Shown: piece after piece, positions 8,111 to 16,511 of the stretch
Numbering within the stretch: position 1 is the stretch's first letter
Layout: every line of letters starts with the position of its first letter
Assembly (NCBI RefSeq): GCF_030283145.1
Contig: NZ_JASNWE010000001.1
Coordinates: 1,363,751 to 1,427,750, forward strand
From: Actinomadura xylanilytica
Lineage (GTDB): Bacteria > Actinomycetota > Actinomycetes > Streptosporangiales > Streptosporangiaceae
Length of the DNA: 64,000 bases
Direction of reading: 5' to 3'
The notes under the pieces: model-generated
The model's input: the letters and a program-made list of their open reading frames with translations, nothing else
Databases searched by the model: none
What the model was told of the DNA's origin: nothing
Made by a program: the position numbers and the translations under genes

Positions 8111-8323
8111 AACCCGGCAGGTCGGTAAGACGGGCCGGTCGACAGGACGGGCAGGTCGCCGATTCGCTCCATCACAAACGACATATAGGTGGAGCCCCAT
8201 ATAGCGCGACGGCTTGCGCTATGCCATCCGGCAGAGCATCCTCCGATGAGGATGCGAGGCCGCGCCGCGCTTTAAGCGCGGCCGTGGACGCACTATAAAG
8301 ATCCCGTCGAAGGGACCTCACCG
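8111..8323 (+). promoter_or_regulatory. VMAP-MoxR leader with three successive hairpins
   Basis: A 213-bp intercistronic gap inside an otherwise tight operon. It contains three perfect stems in a row. ATAGCGC/GCGCTAT is at 8201-8207/8216-8222. GCATCCTC/GAGGATGC is at 8236-8243/8248-8255 with a CGAT loop. GCCGCGCTT/AAGCGCGGC is at 8264-8272/8274-8282 around a single T. No T-run follows. They could be an attenuator, RNA processing or stability elements, or protein sites. The MoxR ribosome site AAGGGA lies just after them. Confidence 0.6.
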
Positions 8324-9460
8324 ATGGCCGGTGACGAAATGCCCAGGGCCCCTTCCTCCGACCATGGGGATCACATTCCGGCATGGTGGATATATCGGGG
8401 CACCGGGCATCCCCTTCCCCAGGGCGAGCTCGCGCGCCTTCTCCCCGCCCCTCCCCCCTGGCGGGATTTCGACGGCGGGCCACCCCTGCCACCGCCCCCC
8501 GGCGACGAGCGCGACTTCGCGCGCAGGCTCGGGCCGGTCACGGCCGGGAGGGCGCGGGTGCCCGATCGCGACGAGGTCGACGCCGTCAACGCGGCCCTGC
8601 TGCTGCGCCGCCCGCTGCTGATCACCGGCGAGCCGGGCGTCGGCAAGTCCAGCCTCGCCTACCGGATCGCCCGCGAGCTCGGCCTCGGCGGAGTGCTGCG
8701 GTGGCCGATCAGCAGCCGCAGCACTCTTCGGGCCGGCCTGTACGAGTACGACGCGATCGGCCGCGCCCAGGACGCCGCCACGACCCGCCACTCCCCCGGC
8801 CCCGGCCCCGGCTCGCACGACCCGTCCGGCTCGGGCGCGGCGGGGAGCGGGGACGTCCCGGACGCGCTGTCGGACTCCGGGATCGGCCACTACCTGCGGC
8901 TCGGCCCGCTCGGCACCGCCCTCCTGCCGTTCTCGGCGCCCCGGGTGCTGCTGATCGACGAGCTCGACAAGAGCGACATCGACCTGCCCAACGACCTCCT
9001 CGACGTGTTCGAGGAGGGCGAGTACCGCGTCACCGAGCTGAACCGGATGAGCGCGCGGGAGCCCGTGGTCAGGGTGCACACCGCCGACCCCGACCTGATG
9101 GCCGACATCGTCGGCGGCCAGGTGCGCTGCCGCGCCTTCCCCGTCATCGTCATCACCAGCAACGGCGAGCGCGAGTTCCCGCCGGCCTTCCTGCGGCGCT
9201 GCCTCCGGTTCTCCATGAAGGACCCGGGCGAGGCGCGGCTGGCCGACATCGTGGCCTCCCATTTCGCCGAGCGCTCCGACGAGCGCACCCGGCGCCTGAT
9301 CCGCGACTTCCTCGACCACCGCGGCGGGCGTGGGCTCGCCGCCGACCAGCTCCTCAACGCCGTTTACCTGGCCGGGGCGGGAGGACGGCAACCCGCTGAC
9401 GGCTGGGAGCGGCTTCTCGACTTCCTCTGGCAGCGGCTGAACCCCGAGGCGGCCGAGTGA
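8324..9460 (+). CDS. MoxR-family AAA+ ATPase
   Basis: A 378-residue AAA+ ATPase. Walker A is GEPGVGKSS (residues ~103-111), Walker B is VLLIDELDKSD (~208-218) and sensor 1 is VITSNGEREFPPAF. The following LRRCLRF carries the arginine finger. A Gly/Ser-rich insert (~160-180) separates the first helices. The N-terminal ~70 residues are Pro-rich and less conserved. MoxR ATPases work as chaperone-like remodelling machines, usually with a vWA partner. That partner here is probably the N-terminal domain of the next gene, whose GTG overlaps this stop (GTGA). Confidence 0.9.
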   Translation: MAGDEMPRAPSSDHGDHIPAWWIYRGTGHPLPQGELARLLPAPPPWRDFDGGPPLPPPPGDERDFARRLGPVTAGRARVPDRDEVDAVNAALLLRRPLLITGEPGVGKSSLAYRIARELGLGGVLRWPISSRSTLRAGLYEYDAIGRAQDAATTRHSPGPGPGSHDPSGSGAAGSGDVPDALSDSGIGHYLRLGPLGTALLPFSAPRVLLIDELDKSDIDLPNDLLDVFEEGEYRVTELNRMSAREPVVRVHTADPDLMADIVGGQVRCRAFPVIVITSNGEREFPPAFLRRCLRFSMKDPGEARLADIVASHFAERSDERTRRLIRDFLDHRGGRGLAADQLLNAVYLAGAGGRQPADGWERLLDFLWQRLNPEAAE

Positions 9461-12400
9461 GCGAGCGGAGCGGCGGCACTCCCCGGTCCGGCAAACGCCC
9501 GGCCGCACCGGGCGGCGTACCCGTCTGGTACGAGGTGTCCGACGCGATCTGGCTGGCCGCGCACATCGCGGCCACGACCCGCGCGGCCAACGGCGCCGGC
9601 ACCTCCACCGGGCCTGACGCGCGGCCAGAGCATCGGTCGAACGGGAGCGGTCCAGACGACGACCGGCGGACGGCTCCCCCGGGCGAGCCCGCCGAAGGGC
9701 ATCCGGCCGTCCCGCCCGTCGCGGACACCGCCTCGACCCCGGCCGCGGACCTGGATCCGGACCCGAGCCCGGACCTCCGCGCCGAGTCGCCGCGCCTCCA
9801 GCGGAACGGGAACGCCCCCTCGGGGCACGGCGGCGGGACGGTCACGTCCCGCCGGCTCGTCCAACGCGGCGGGCCCCACGCGGGAGTGCGGCCGTTGCTG
9901 GACAGGCGGCGCTTCGAGAAGGCCCTGCGCCCCTTCAAGCGCACCGCCGACTCGCGCACGGGAGAGCTCGAGCTCGACGACGAGGCGACCGCCGAACGCG
10001 CCGCCGAGGACGGGCTGTGGCTGATCCAGTGCAGGCCCGCCGCCGAACGCTGGCTCGACCTCGACGTGGTCGTCGACGACGGCCCGCTGGCGGCGCTCAC
10101 CCGGCAGGTCAGCGACCAGTTCATCGACGTCCTCGGCACGGTCGGCGCGTTCCGCACCGTCCAGGTGCACCTGCTCGGCACCGGCGCTCCGGGCTTCGAC
10201 GGGCTGACGCTGCGCGGCACCGGCCCGCTCGCGCCGGCCCGGCGGCCGTCCGGCCTCGCCTCGGGCCCGCGGGGCGGCCGGCGGATCGTCCTGGTGCTGT
10301 CCGACGGGACCGGTGACGCGTGGCACTCCGGCGCCGCGCAGCGGGCGCTCGCCGAGTGGGGACGGCACGCGCCGCTCGTCCTGATCAACCTGCTGTCCCG
10401 GCGGCAGTGGCGGCGCACCGCGGTCCCCGGCGCCCCGGCCCGGTTGTTCGCCCCGGGCCCGGTGACCGCCAACCGGCTCTACCGCGCGCGGCGCCCCGCC
10501 TCGCCGACCGCCGCGCCGACCGCCGCGACGCCCACCGCTCCGGCCGCCACGACGCCCGCCGGGCCCGCGCGGGCCCGGGTGCCGGGCCCCGATCCGGACG
10601 AGGGGCGGGTGCTCGTCCCGACGATCGAGCTCGAACCCGGCCAGGTCGCCACGTGGGCGCGGTTCGTGACCGCGTCGCGGAGCAGCTGGTACGGCACCGT
10701 CACCGCCTGCGCCCCCGACCCGGACGCCCCGGCCGCCGACCCGTGGCCGGCGCCGGCGCCGGACGAGCAGCGCCCGCCGCCGTCCGCGTCCGAGCTGGTC
10801 CGCCGGTTCCGCGCGGCGGTGAGCCCGACGGTCTACCGGCTGGCGGTCCATCTGGCCGCGGTGCCGCTCAACACCCCGGTGATGCGGCTCGTCCAGCAGG
10901 AGATGCTGCCGGAGTCACGGCCGTCCGACCTCGTCGAGCTGACCGGGAGCGGCCTGCTCCACCGGGTCGGGCCCGAGCGGGGGCCGGACGCCGAGAGGCC
11001 GGAGGAGGCGGTCTTCGACTTCGCGCCGGGTGTCCGGGCCGAGCTGCTCGCCGGCGGGCGCCGGTCCGAGACCGCGCGGGTGCTGCTGACCGTGGCGGAC
11101 CAGCTCGGCGACCGGGTCGAGGGGCTCGGCTCGCTGGCCGAGATGGTGTCCGAGCCCGAGACCGCGCGGGCTCCGGCGCTGACCGCCGGGCTGACCGCGT
11201 TCGCACGTCCGGCCGCGCAGGCGTTCCGGGCCCTGGACGGCCCGTACCGGCGGCTGGCCCACGACCTCGACGAAGTGATCGCGGGACATCCGGGTAGGAA
11301 CAGTTCCATGAAGAGCGTGAATATCACCACCCAGGAAGTCTCCACTCCTATCGAAGAACCCCAAAATCCCCACCTTCCTGGAGTCGGTGTGACAATTAGA
11401 TCCATTCCCCAAGTGACCGGACGACTCCCCTCCGACCCGCCTCCGGTCTGGGGAAACGTGCCGCCGCAGAACATCAACTTCACCGGCCGCGATGAGCTGC
11501 TCGAGCAGTTGCACGAGCGGCTCTCGCACGGCACCACCGCGGTCCTCCCCGAGACGCTGCACGGCATGGGCGGCGTGGGGAAATCGCAGATCGCCATCGA
11601 ATATGTATATCGCCATTTGGCGGACTATGACCTGATCTGGTGGATCCGGTCGGAGCGGACCGGCCAGATCCAGCAGGACCTCGCCGAGCTCGCCGGCGAG
11701 CTCGGCCTGCCGACCAGCAAGGAGGTCAACGTCGCGGTGCCCGCGGTCCGCGAGGCGCTCCGGCTCGGCCGTCCCTACCGGAACTGGCTGCTGATCTTCG
11801 ACAACGCCGAAGAGCTGGAGGACGTCCGCGAGTTCTTCCCGACCAACGGCCCCGGCAAGATCCTGGTCACCTCGCGCAACCACGCCTGGACCAAGGTCGC
11901 CGGCTCGCTGGAGGTCGACGTCTTCGACCGCGCGGAGAGCCAGGCGCTGCTCCGGCTGCGCGGCCCCGAGCTGCAGGACGAGGAGGCCGACGAGCTGGCC
12001 GAGGTGCTCGGCGACCTGCCGCTCGCGATCGAGCAGGCCGCGGTCTGGCTGGCCGAGACCGGGATGCCGGTCGACGAGTACCTGCACCTGTTCCGGGAGA
12101 ACCACGACAAGGCCGCCGAGCTCCTGCACGACGCGGCCCCGATGGCCTACGAGCTGCCGGTCGCCGCGGCCTGGAACGTCTCCCTCGACCGGCTGCGCAC
12201 CACCGACCCGGCGGCCCTCCAGCTCCTCCAGGTGTGCGCGTTCTTCGCGCCCGAGCCCATTTCGCTGCGCCTGCTGTCGGGTGCCCGGAACGTCGATGGC
12301 CCGCCCGAGCTGGTCGCGGCGCTCGGCGACCCGGTGCGGCTGGGCCGCGCCATCCGCGCCATCAACCAGTACGCCCTGGCCAAGATCAGCCACAAGGACA

Positions 12401-13926
12401 ACACGATCATGCTGCACCGGCTGGTGCAGCGCGTCCTGGTCGGCCGGCTCGACCCGGACGAGGCCGACCTGCTGCGCTCCTGCGGGCACCAGCTGATGGC
12501 CAAGTTCGACCCCGAGGACCCGGCCCTGCCGGAGAACTGGCAGCGCTACGCCGACCTGCTGCCGCACATCCTCTACTCGGGGATCGTGCGGTCCAACGAC
12601 CGCTGGACCCGCCAACTGGTGCTGAACGAACTCCAGTTCCTCTACCACTGGGGCGACGACCGCAGCTTCCTCGCCATGGCCGAGGCTACGGTCCGCGAGT
12701 GGACGCAGATGCTCGGCGAGGACGACGAGCAGACCCTGACCGCGTCCATTCAACTCGGCCGCGCACTGCGGCTCAGCGGACGTTTCGAAGAAGCTCACCA
12801 GTGCCACGTCCGGGTCAGCGACATCCGTGAGGCGGCACTCGGCACCGAGGACGAGCGGACCCTGGAAGCCCAAGTCTTCGTCTCCGCCGACCTGCGCTAC
12901 CTCGGCCACTTCCAAAGGGCCTTGGAGATCGACAAACTGGCCTTCAACACGCTCGTCCGCAAGTTCGGCAACAACGATCCAACAACGCTCCTTCAGGCGC
13001 ACTTCTACGCCATCGACCTCCGCCTCAGCGGCGATGCCAAGGCGGCCCGCGAACTCGACCGGCAAACCTATACGCGGCTGCTGACCGTCCTCGGCGAGCG
13101 GCACATCAAGACGCTGGCCTCACTCTCGGCTATCGCCGTCGACGAGATGGAGTGCGGTGATTACGAGGAAGCCCGCAAGCTGACCCGGCAGAACGTGCGT
13201 CGCATGGAGGAGACCTTCGGCATCGGCTTCGCCGGACTCACCGAGAGCCTTAGTGACCTGGCGGTGATGGAGCGCAAGGCAGGAGACCACGAACGGGCGC
13301 TGGAACTGTCCACCGACGCGGTCGCACGCTACGAGAGCCGCTACGGTCGGTTCCACCCTCGCTCCATCTCCGCCACCCAGAACCATGCGGTCAACCTTCG
13401 CCAGTGCGGCAAGCTGCTCGACTCGATCGGGCTGGCCCGCCAGACCGCGCGCGACTATGACAAAATGTTTGGCAGCGACCATCCCAACACGCCGACCGCA
13501 GACATCAACCTGGCCGTCGCGTTGCGCCTGAACGGGCAGGTCGACGAGGCCCGCAGGCTCGACGAAGGCGCACTGGAAGTCCTGAGCCGGGTGCTCGGGC
13601 ATGATCATCCGCGCAGTATTGTCTGCTCGATCAACCTCGCCAGCGACCATGCCGCGCTCGAAAATGCCGAGGAGTCGCTGCGCCGGAACCGGGAGACGTT
13701 GGAACGCGCCCGGCGAGTGCTCGGCCCCGAGCATCCCACCGCCCTGGCGTGCGCGCTCAACCTCGCACTCGACCTGCGCGCCACGGGCGACGGCCGAGAG
13801 TCGGAGGACCGGCTGGCGCAGGCCATCGACAATCTGCGGCGAGCGCACGGACCCAACCATCCCGCGACGGCCGACGCTCGCCGGGGCGAACGCGCCAACT
13901 GCGACATCTACCCGATCCCGGTCTGA
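9457..13926 (+). CDS. vWA-like (SAV_2336) / NB-ARC STAND ATPase / TPR protein, FxsT-like
   Basis: A 1489-residue protein. Residues ~145-330 form an SAV_2336-type, vWA-like Rossmann domain (WLDLDVVVDDGPLAAL; RIVLVLSDGTGDAW). A disordered Pro/Ala linker and a second helical region follow. PPVWGNVPPQNINFTGRDELL then leads into the NB-ARC domain, with Walker A MGGVGKS (M704, K709), Walker B LLIFDNAEE and LGDLPLAIEQAA. The C-terminal ~430 residues are Kinesin-light-chain-like TPRs. This order matches FxsT, the TPR protein of FxSxx-COOH RiPP systems. Here it instead closes a VMAP-MoxR operon, and no radical-SAM maturase or FxSxx precursor is nearby. The TPR part (from about 12.7 kb) looks less GC-extreme than the rest. 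It is probably the sensor/switch of the system. Confidence 0.85.
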   Translation: MSERSGGTPRSGKRPAAPGGVPVWYEVSDAIWLAAHIAATTRAANGAGTSTGPDARPEHRSNGSGPDDDRRTAPPGEPAEGHPAVPPVADTASTPAADLDPDPSPDLRAESPRLQRNGNAPSGHGGGTVTSRRLVQRGGPHAGVRPLLDRRRFEKALRPFKRTADSRTGELELDDEATAERAAEDGLWLIQCRPAAERWLDLDVVVDDGPLAALTRQVSDQFIDVLGTVGAFRTVQVHLLGTGAPGFDGLTLRGTGPLAPARRPSGLASGPRGGRRIVLVLSDGTGDAWHSGAAQRALAEWGRHAPLVLINLLSRRQWRRTAVPGAPARLFAPGPVTANRLYRARRPASPTAAPTAATPTAPAATTPAGPARARVPGPDPDEGRVLVPTIELEPGQVATWARFVTASRSSWYGTVTACAPDPDAPAADPWPAPAPDEQRPPPSASELVRRFRAAVSPTVYRLAVHLAAVPLNTPVMRLVQQEMLPESRPSDLVELTGSGLLHRVGPERGPDAERPEEAVFDFAPGVRAELLAGGRRSETARVLLTVADQLGDRVEGLGSLAEMVSEPETARAPALTAGLTAFARPAAQAFRALDGPYRRLAHDLDEVIAGHPGRNSSMKSVNITTQEVSTPIEEPQNPHLPGVGVTIRSIPQVTGRLPSDPPPVWGNVPPQNINFTGRDELLEQLHERLSHGTTAVLPETLHGMGGVGKSQIAIEYVYRHLADYDLIWWIRSERTGQIQQDLAELAGELGLPTSKEVNVAVPAVREALRLGRPYRNWLLIFDNAEELEDVREFFPTNGPGKILVTSRNHAWTKVAGSLEVDVFDRAESQALLRLRGPELQDEEADELAEVLGDLPLAIEQAAVWLAETGMPVDEYLHLFRENHDKAAELLHDAAPMAYELPVAAAWNVSLDRLRTTDPAALQLLQVCAFFAPEPISLRLLSGARNVDGPPELVAALGDPVRLGRAIRAINQYALAKISHKDNTIMLHRLVQRVLVGRLDPDEADLLRSCGHQLMAKFDPEDPALPENWQRYADLLPHILYSGIVRSNDRWTRQLVLNELQFLYHWGDDRSFLAMAEATVREWTQMLGEDDEQTLTASIQLGRALRLSGRFEEAHQCHVRVSDIREAALGTEDERTLEAQVFVSADLRYLGHFQRALEIDKLAFNTLVRKFGNNDPTTLLQAHFYAIDLRLSGDAKAARELDRQTYTRLLTVLGERHIKTLASLSAIAVDEMECGDYEEARKLTRQNVRRMEETFGIGFAGLTESLSDLAVMERKAGDHERALELSTDAVARYESRYGRFHPRSISATQNHAVNLRQCGKLLDSIGLARQTARDYDKMFGSDHPNTPTADINLAVALRLNGQVDEARRLDEGALEVLSRVLGHDHPRSIVCSINLASDHAALENAEESLRRNRETLERARRVLGPEHPTALACALNLALDLRATGDGRESEDRLAQAIDNLRRAHGPNHPATADARRGERANCDIYPIPV

Positions 13927-14026
13927 GAGAGGGTGGCCGGTGCGAGGTCGCGAGGCGGCCCGGCCCCTGGACATCGCCGTCCCATCTCACCGGGCAATAT
14001 CGCCACGCGCTCGAATGGTGGGAGAG

Positions 14027-14239
14027 ATGATGACCGGTGCAACGGAGCTGGACAACGCCCCATGGCGTAAGAGCGTACGATCCGGTACCGATAGTGGCTG
14101 TGTCTCGCTGGCCTCTCATCGGGCCCGTATCGCCATTCGTGACAGCAAGGACCATCACCGCACCACCATCGTGCTGCCGGTGGCGAAGACCCGCAAACTG
14201 TTCGACGACATCAAGGCGGGCCTGTTCGATCTGGACTGA
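14027..14239 (+). CDS. DUF397 protein
   Basis: A 70-residue DUF397 protein. The family signature is NAPWRKSVRSGTDSGCVSLA (N-terminal W-RKS), then IAIRDSKD and a C-terminal helix after LPVAKTRKLFDDI. A GGTGGGAG ribosome site precedes two consecutive ATGs at 14027 and 14030. DUF397 proteins are small regulators abundant in actinomycetes, usually next to an XRE HTH partner. In Streptomyces, relatives act in development and antibiotic control. No HTH partner is adjacent here; the FxsT-like gene ends 100 bp upstream. Confidence 0.88.
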   Translation: MMTGATELDNAPWRKSVRSGTDSGCVSLASHRARIAIRDSKDHHRTTIVLPVAKTRKLFDDIKAGLFDLD

Positions 14240-14294
14240 CCGCGGGCGGGGATGCGACGCCGCGCTCAACCGGACCCCCTGCCGGGCCCGGCGC

Positions 14295-14498
14295 CTACAT
14301 CCTGTCGCTCTTGATGGCGCGGATGAGGGCGCGCCACGAGATAGTCGACACCGCAATGCGCGGCCCGTCCGGGTCCTTGGAGTCCCGGATGGCACGGGCG
14401 CCGTCCAGGGCGGCAACCTCCACGCACATCCCCTCATCGGGGGCGCAACTGTAGCTACTCTTCCGCCATACCGTCCTGGCAGCAGACGCGTTCTTCAT
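14295..14498 (-). CDS. DUF397 protein (convergent with a second copy)
   Basis: A 67-residue DUF397 protein with the hallmark TVWRKSSYSCAPDEGMCVEVA and AIRDSKDPDGPRIAVS segments. It is convergent with the DUF397 gene at 14027, separated by 55 bp, and only moderately similar to it. The two are therefore diverged paralogues rather than a recent duplication. No XRE partner is adjacent. Its upstream region (14499-14710) is AT-rich for this genome and must hold its promoter; I see no clear -35/-10 pair there. Confidence 0.88.
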   Translation of the reverse strand: MKNASAARTVWRKSSYSCAPDEGMCVEVAALDGARAIRDSKDPDGPRIAVSTISWRALIRAIKSDRM

Positions 14499-14710
14499 GC
14501 GCGACGCTCCTATCGTTGAATTCCACCTCCCCGCCCTTGGACAGGACGAGGTGAGGGCACCTGACTAGCATCAACATAGCGCACGCGAAGACCTTTCAAC
14601 AGCATTTCACAGGGCCCCTCCGATCAGCCCTTCCAGATCAATTTCATGGATCAATTCACTGCAATTTACAGGTAACCATTACATGCCGTTCATACGGGTC
14701 GCCGGCGGCA

Positions 14711-15469
14711 TCACAGATCGATGGAGTAGTCGAGCACGACGCCGTCGGCGGGCAGCACGATGTCGCGGCACACCTCCATCACCCGCGCGCCGGAGAGCAT
14801 CCGGCGGGTGATGGCCAGGACCGGCACTCCCTCGGCGAGGCGCAGCGTGGCGACCTCTTCAGGGGTCGGCATGCGGGCGCGCACCGCCTCCTCGATCCGG
14901 GTCGGGGGGTGGCCGAGGAAGGCGAGCTGGGCGAGCGTGCCCCCCGGCCAGGGCTCGCGCGCGGGATCGGCGACCGGCGTGTCGCCGACCACCTCCCACG
15001 GCAGGTAGTTCACCGAGATCTGCTGGGGCTCGCCGCGGGCGTGGAAGACGAACCGGCGGCACAGCAGGGCGGTCCCGGTGGGCAGCTCGAACAGCGCCGC
15101 CAGCTCCGGACCGGCGCGGGCACGGCTGAACTCGGTGTCGAGGCGATACTCGGACCAGCCGATCCGCTGGTCACGGGTGAACGTGGTCTCCGGCGCGGCC
15201 CTGGGCCGGCCGAGCCCCCGGTAGCGGTCCATCGCGACCCGGCGCACCGGCGGCACCCGCCTGACGACGGTGCCGCCGCCGCGGCGGGTCTCGACGAGGC
15301 CCTCGCCGCGCAGCAGCGCGACGGCCCGCCGAATGACGATCTCCGATACCCCGTGGGCCGCGCACAACTCCCTGATGGTCGGCAGCCGCGTTCCAGGCGC
15401 GAGGCTGCCGTCGCGAATCCCCCCGCGCAGCGTGTCGGCGATGCGCAGGTAGGCGGGACGGTCCGGCAC
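14711..15469 (-). CDS. GntR-family regulator, HutC/UTRA type
   Basis: A 252-residue repressor. Residues ~1-70 are the winged helix (PAYLRIADTLRGGIRDG, LPTIRELCAAHGVSEIVIRRAVALL, ETRRGGGTVV). Residues ~85-250 are the UTRA effector domain (TGTALLCRRFVFHARGEPQQISVNYLPW; MLSGARVMEVCRDIVLPADGVVLDYSIDL). The GTG at 15469 is preferred over that at 15478 because GGGAGGT then sits 7 nt upstream. The divergent region holds a 16-bp near-palindrome centred on TGTATACA, a plausible site. The ligand is unknown. Confidence 0.88.
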   Translation of the reverse strand: MPDRPAYLRIADTLRGGIRDGSLAPGTRLPTIRELCAAHGVSEIVIRRAVALLRGEGLVETRRGGGTVVRRVPPVRRVAMDRYRGLGRPRAAPETTFTRDQRIGWSEYRLDTEFSRARAGPELAALFELPTGTALLCRRFVFHARGEPQQISVNYLPWEVVGDTPVADPAREPWPGGTLAQLAFLGHPPTRIEEAVRARMPTPEEVATLRLAEGVPVLAITRRMLSGARVMEVCRDIVLPADGVVLDYSIDL

Positions 15470-15573
15470 GGGCGTCACCTCCCTTCGTCACAGCCGCCTG
15501 CCCCGAGATCCGGGAACCCCTTCCTGGCGCTATCCGCGGGGAGACGGTCCGCTTACGGACAGCTTGACACCTC

Positions 15574-15604
15574 TAAGGCTGAGTAAGACTTTTGTATACA
15601 GAAG
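15574..15604 (+). promoter_or_regulatory. Promoter with overlapping GntR-type operator
   Basis: TTGACA at 15574-15579 is a perfect -35 hexamer. Downstream, CTTTTGTATACAGAAG at 15589-15604 is a near-perfect palindrome (14 of 16 positions) centred on TGTATACA. It would cover the -10 region. This resembles HutC-type GntR sites, so the divergent gntR product is the likely ligand-controlled repressor. Spacing to any -10 hexamer is not ideal. Confidence 0.55.
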
Positions 15605-15631
15605 AACCGCCTCGGGGAAAGGACGGCCTTG

Positions 15632-15850
15632 ATGGGCGACTTCGAAGATCTCAAGGCCGCCCTCGAGGGCGAGTTCCCGGGCTGGCTGGTCTGGCGCAGC
15701 GACGCGGGCCGGTGGTATGCGACCCGCAGCGGCGATCTGACCGACGCCCAACTCCAGTCGGGATATGCGATGACGGTGGCCGCGGACGACTCGGCGGGGC
15801 TCCGCGCACTGCTGCTCGACCAGGCCGGCCGGGACGGCGGCGACCGGTGA
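15632..15850 (+). CDS. Small hypothetical protein
   Basis: A 72-residue protein with no recognised family, although the WLVWRSDAGRWYATR segment recalls small actinomycete proteins found next to GntR regulators. The ATG at 15632 is chosen because GGAAAGGA lies about 9 nt upstream. It has an acidic N-terminal helix (DFEDLKAALEGEFP), two Trp-rich strands and an amphipathic C-terminal helix. Its only upstream signal is the TTGACA promoter overlapped by the GntR palindrome, so it is probably the regulated target. Function is unknown. Confidence 0.7.
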   Translation: MGDFEDLKAALEGEFPGWLVWRSDAGRWYATRSGDLTDAQLQSGYAMTVAADDSAGLRALLLDQAGRDGGDR

Positions 15851-16130
15851 GGCGGGCCCCGCGAGGGCCGGGCGGCCCCGCCGGCGAACGGCGATGGAGC
15901 GCGCCAGGGTCTGCCGGTGCGGAAGGTACCTGTGTCGCTGAGGTGACACAGGAATGGAGACTTGGTCGGTGCGAGCCTGTGGCCGCAGTGGCCAGGAAGA
16001 CGTGACCGCACGGGCGCCGCATCGGCGCGACCCCCGCAGAAGGCGTGGCGTCCGTGCGGTCGCGCTCCGGTGGCCCGTCGGGCGCGGAGGGCGCGATGTC
16101 CCGTGCGCGGCGAAGATCTAGGGTGGCGGG

Positions 16131-16511
16131 ATGAGCCCCGCCCAGCACCTGAACGTCGTCCCGTCCCGGTTCATGGTGGACCACCTGCCGAACGCCACGT
16201 TCCCCGAGGACGACGAGTGGATCGCGCTGGTGCGCGCCCCCGAGGGCCTGACCGTCGTCCGCGAGGCGCCCCCGTACCTGGAGACGGAACGGTGGGTCGG
16301 CTTCTACAGCGCGACCTCACACGGACTCGACGCGCCCGGCATGCTCGCCGCGCTGGTCGGGCCGCTCGGTGAGGCGGGCGTCCCGGTGTTCGTCGCCTCC
16401 ACTTACCACGCCGACCTCGTCCTGGTGCCCGAGCATCGGCGGGACGAGGCCGCCGGGGTGCTCACCGGAGCGGGGCACCGCGTCACCGGCGCGACGGAAG
16501 ACGTTCGGTGA
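16131..16511 (+). CDS. ACT-domain protein (CASTOR/DUF2241-like)
   Basis: A 126-residue protein with paired ACT-like folds. Conserved elements are WIALVRAPEGLTVVREA near the start, the turn WVGFYSATSHGLDAPGMLAALVGPLGEAGVPVFVASTYHADLVLVPE (broken here across a strand-helix-strand unit), and a final helix. Such small ACT proteins bind amino acids allosterically. There is no adjacent enzyme to indicate which one. Its 3' end overlaps the convergent NUDIX-NYN gene by 29 nt. Confidence 0.8.
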   Translation: MSPAQHLNVVPSRFMVDHLPNATFPEDDEWIALVRAPEGLTVVREAPPYLETERWVGFYSATSHGLDAPGMLAALVGPLGEAGVPVFVASTYHADLVLVPEHRRDEAAGVLTGAGHRVTGATEDVR

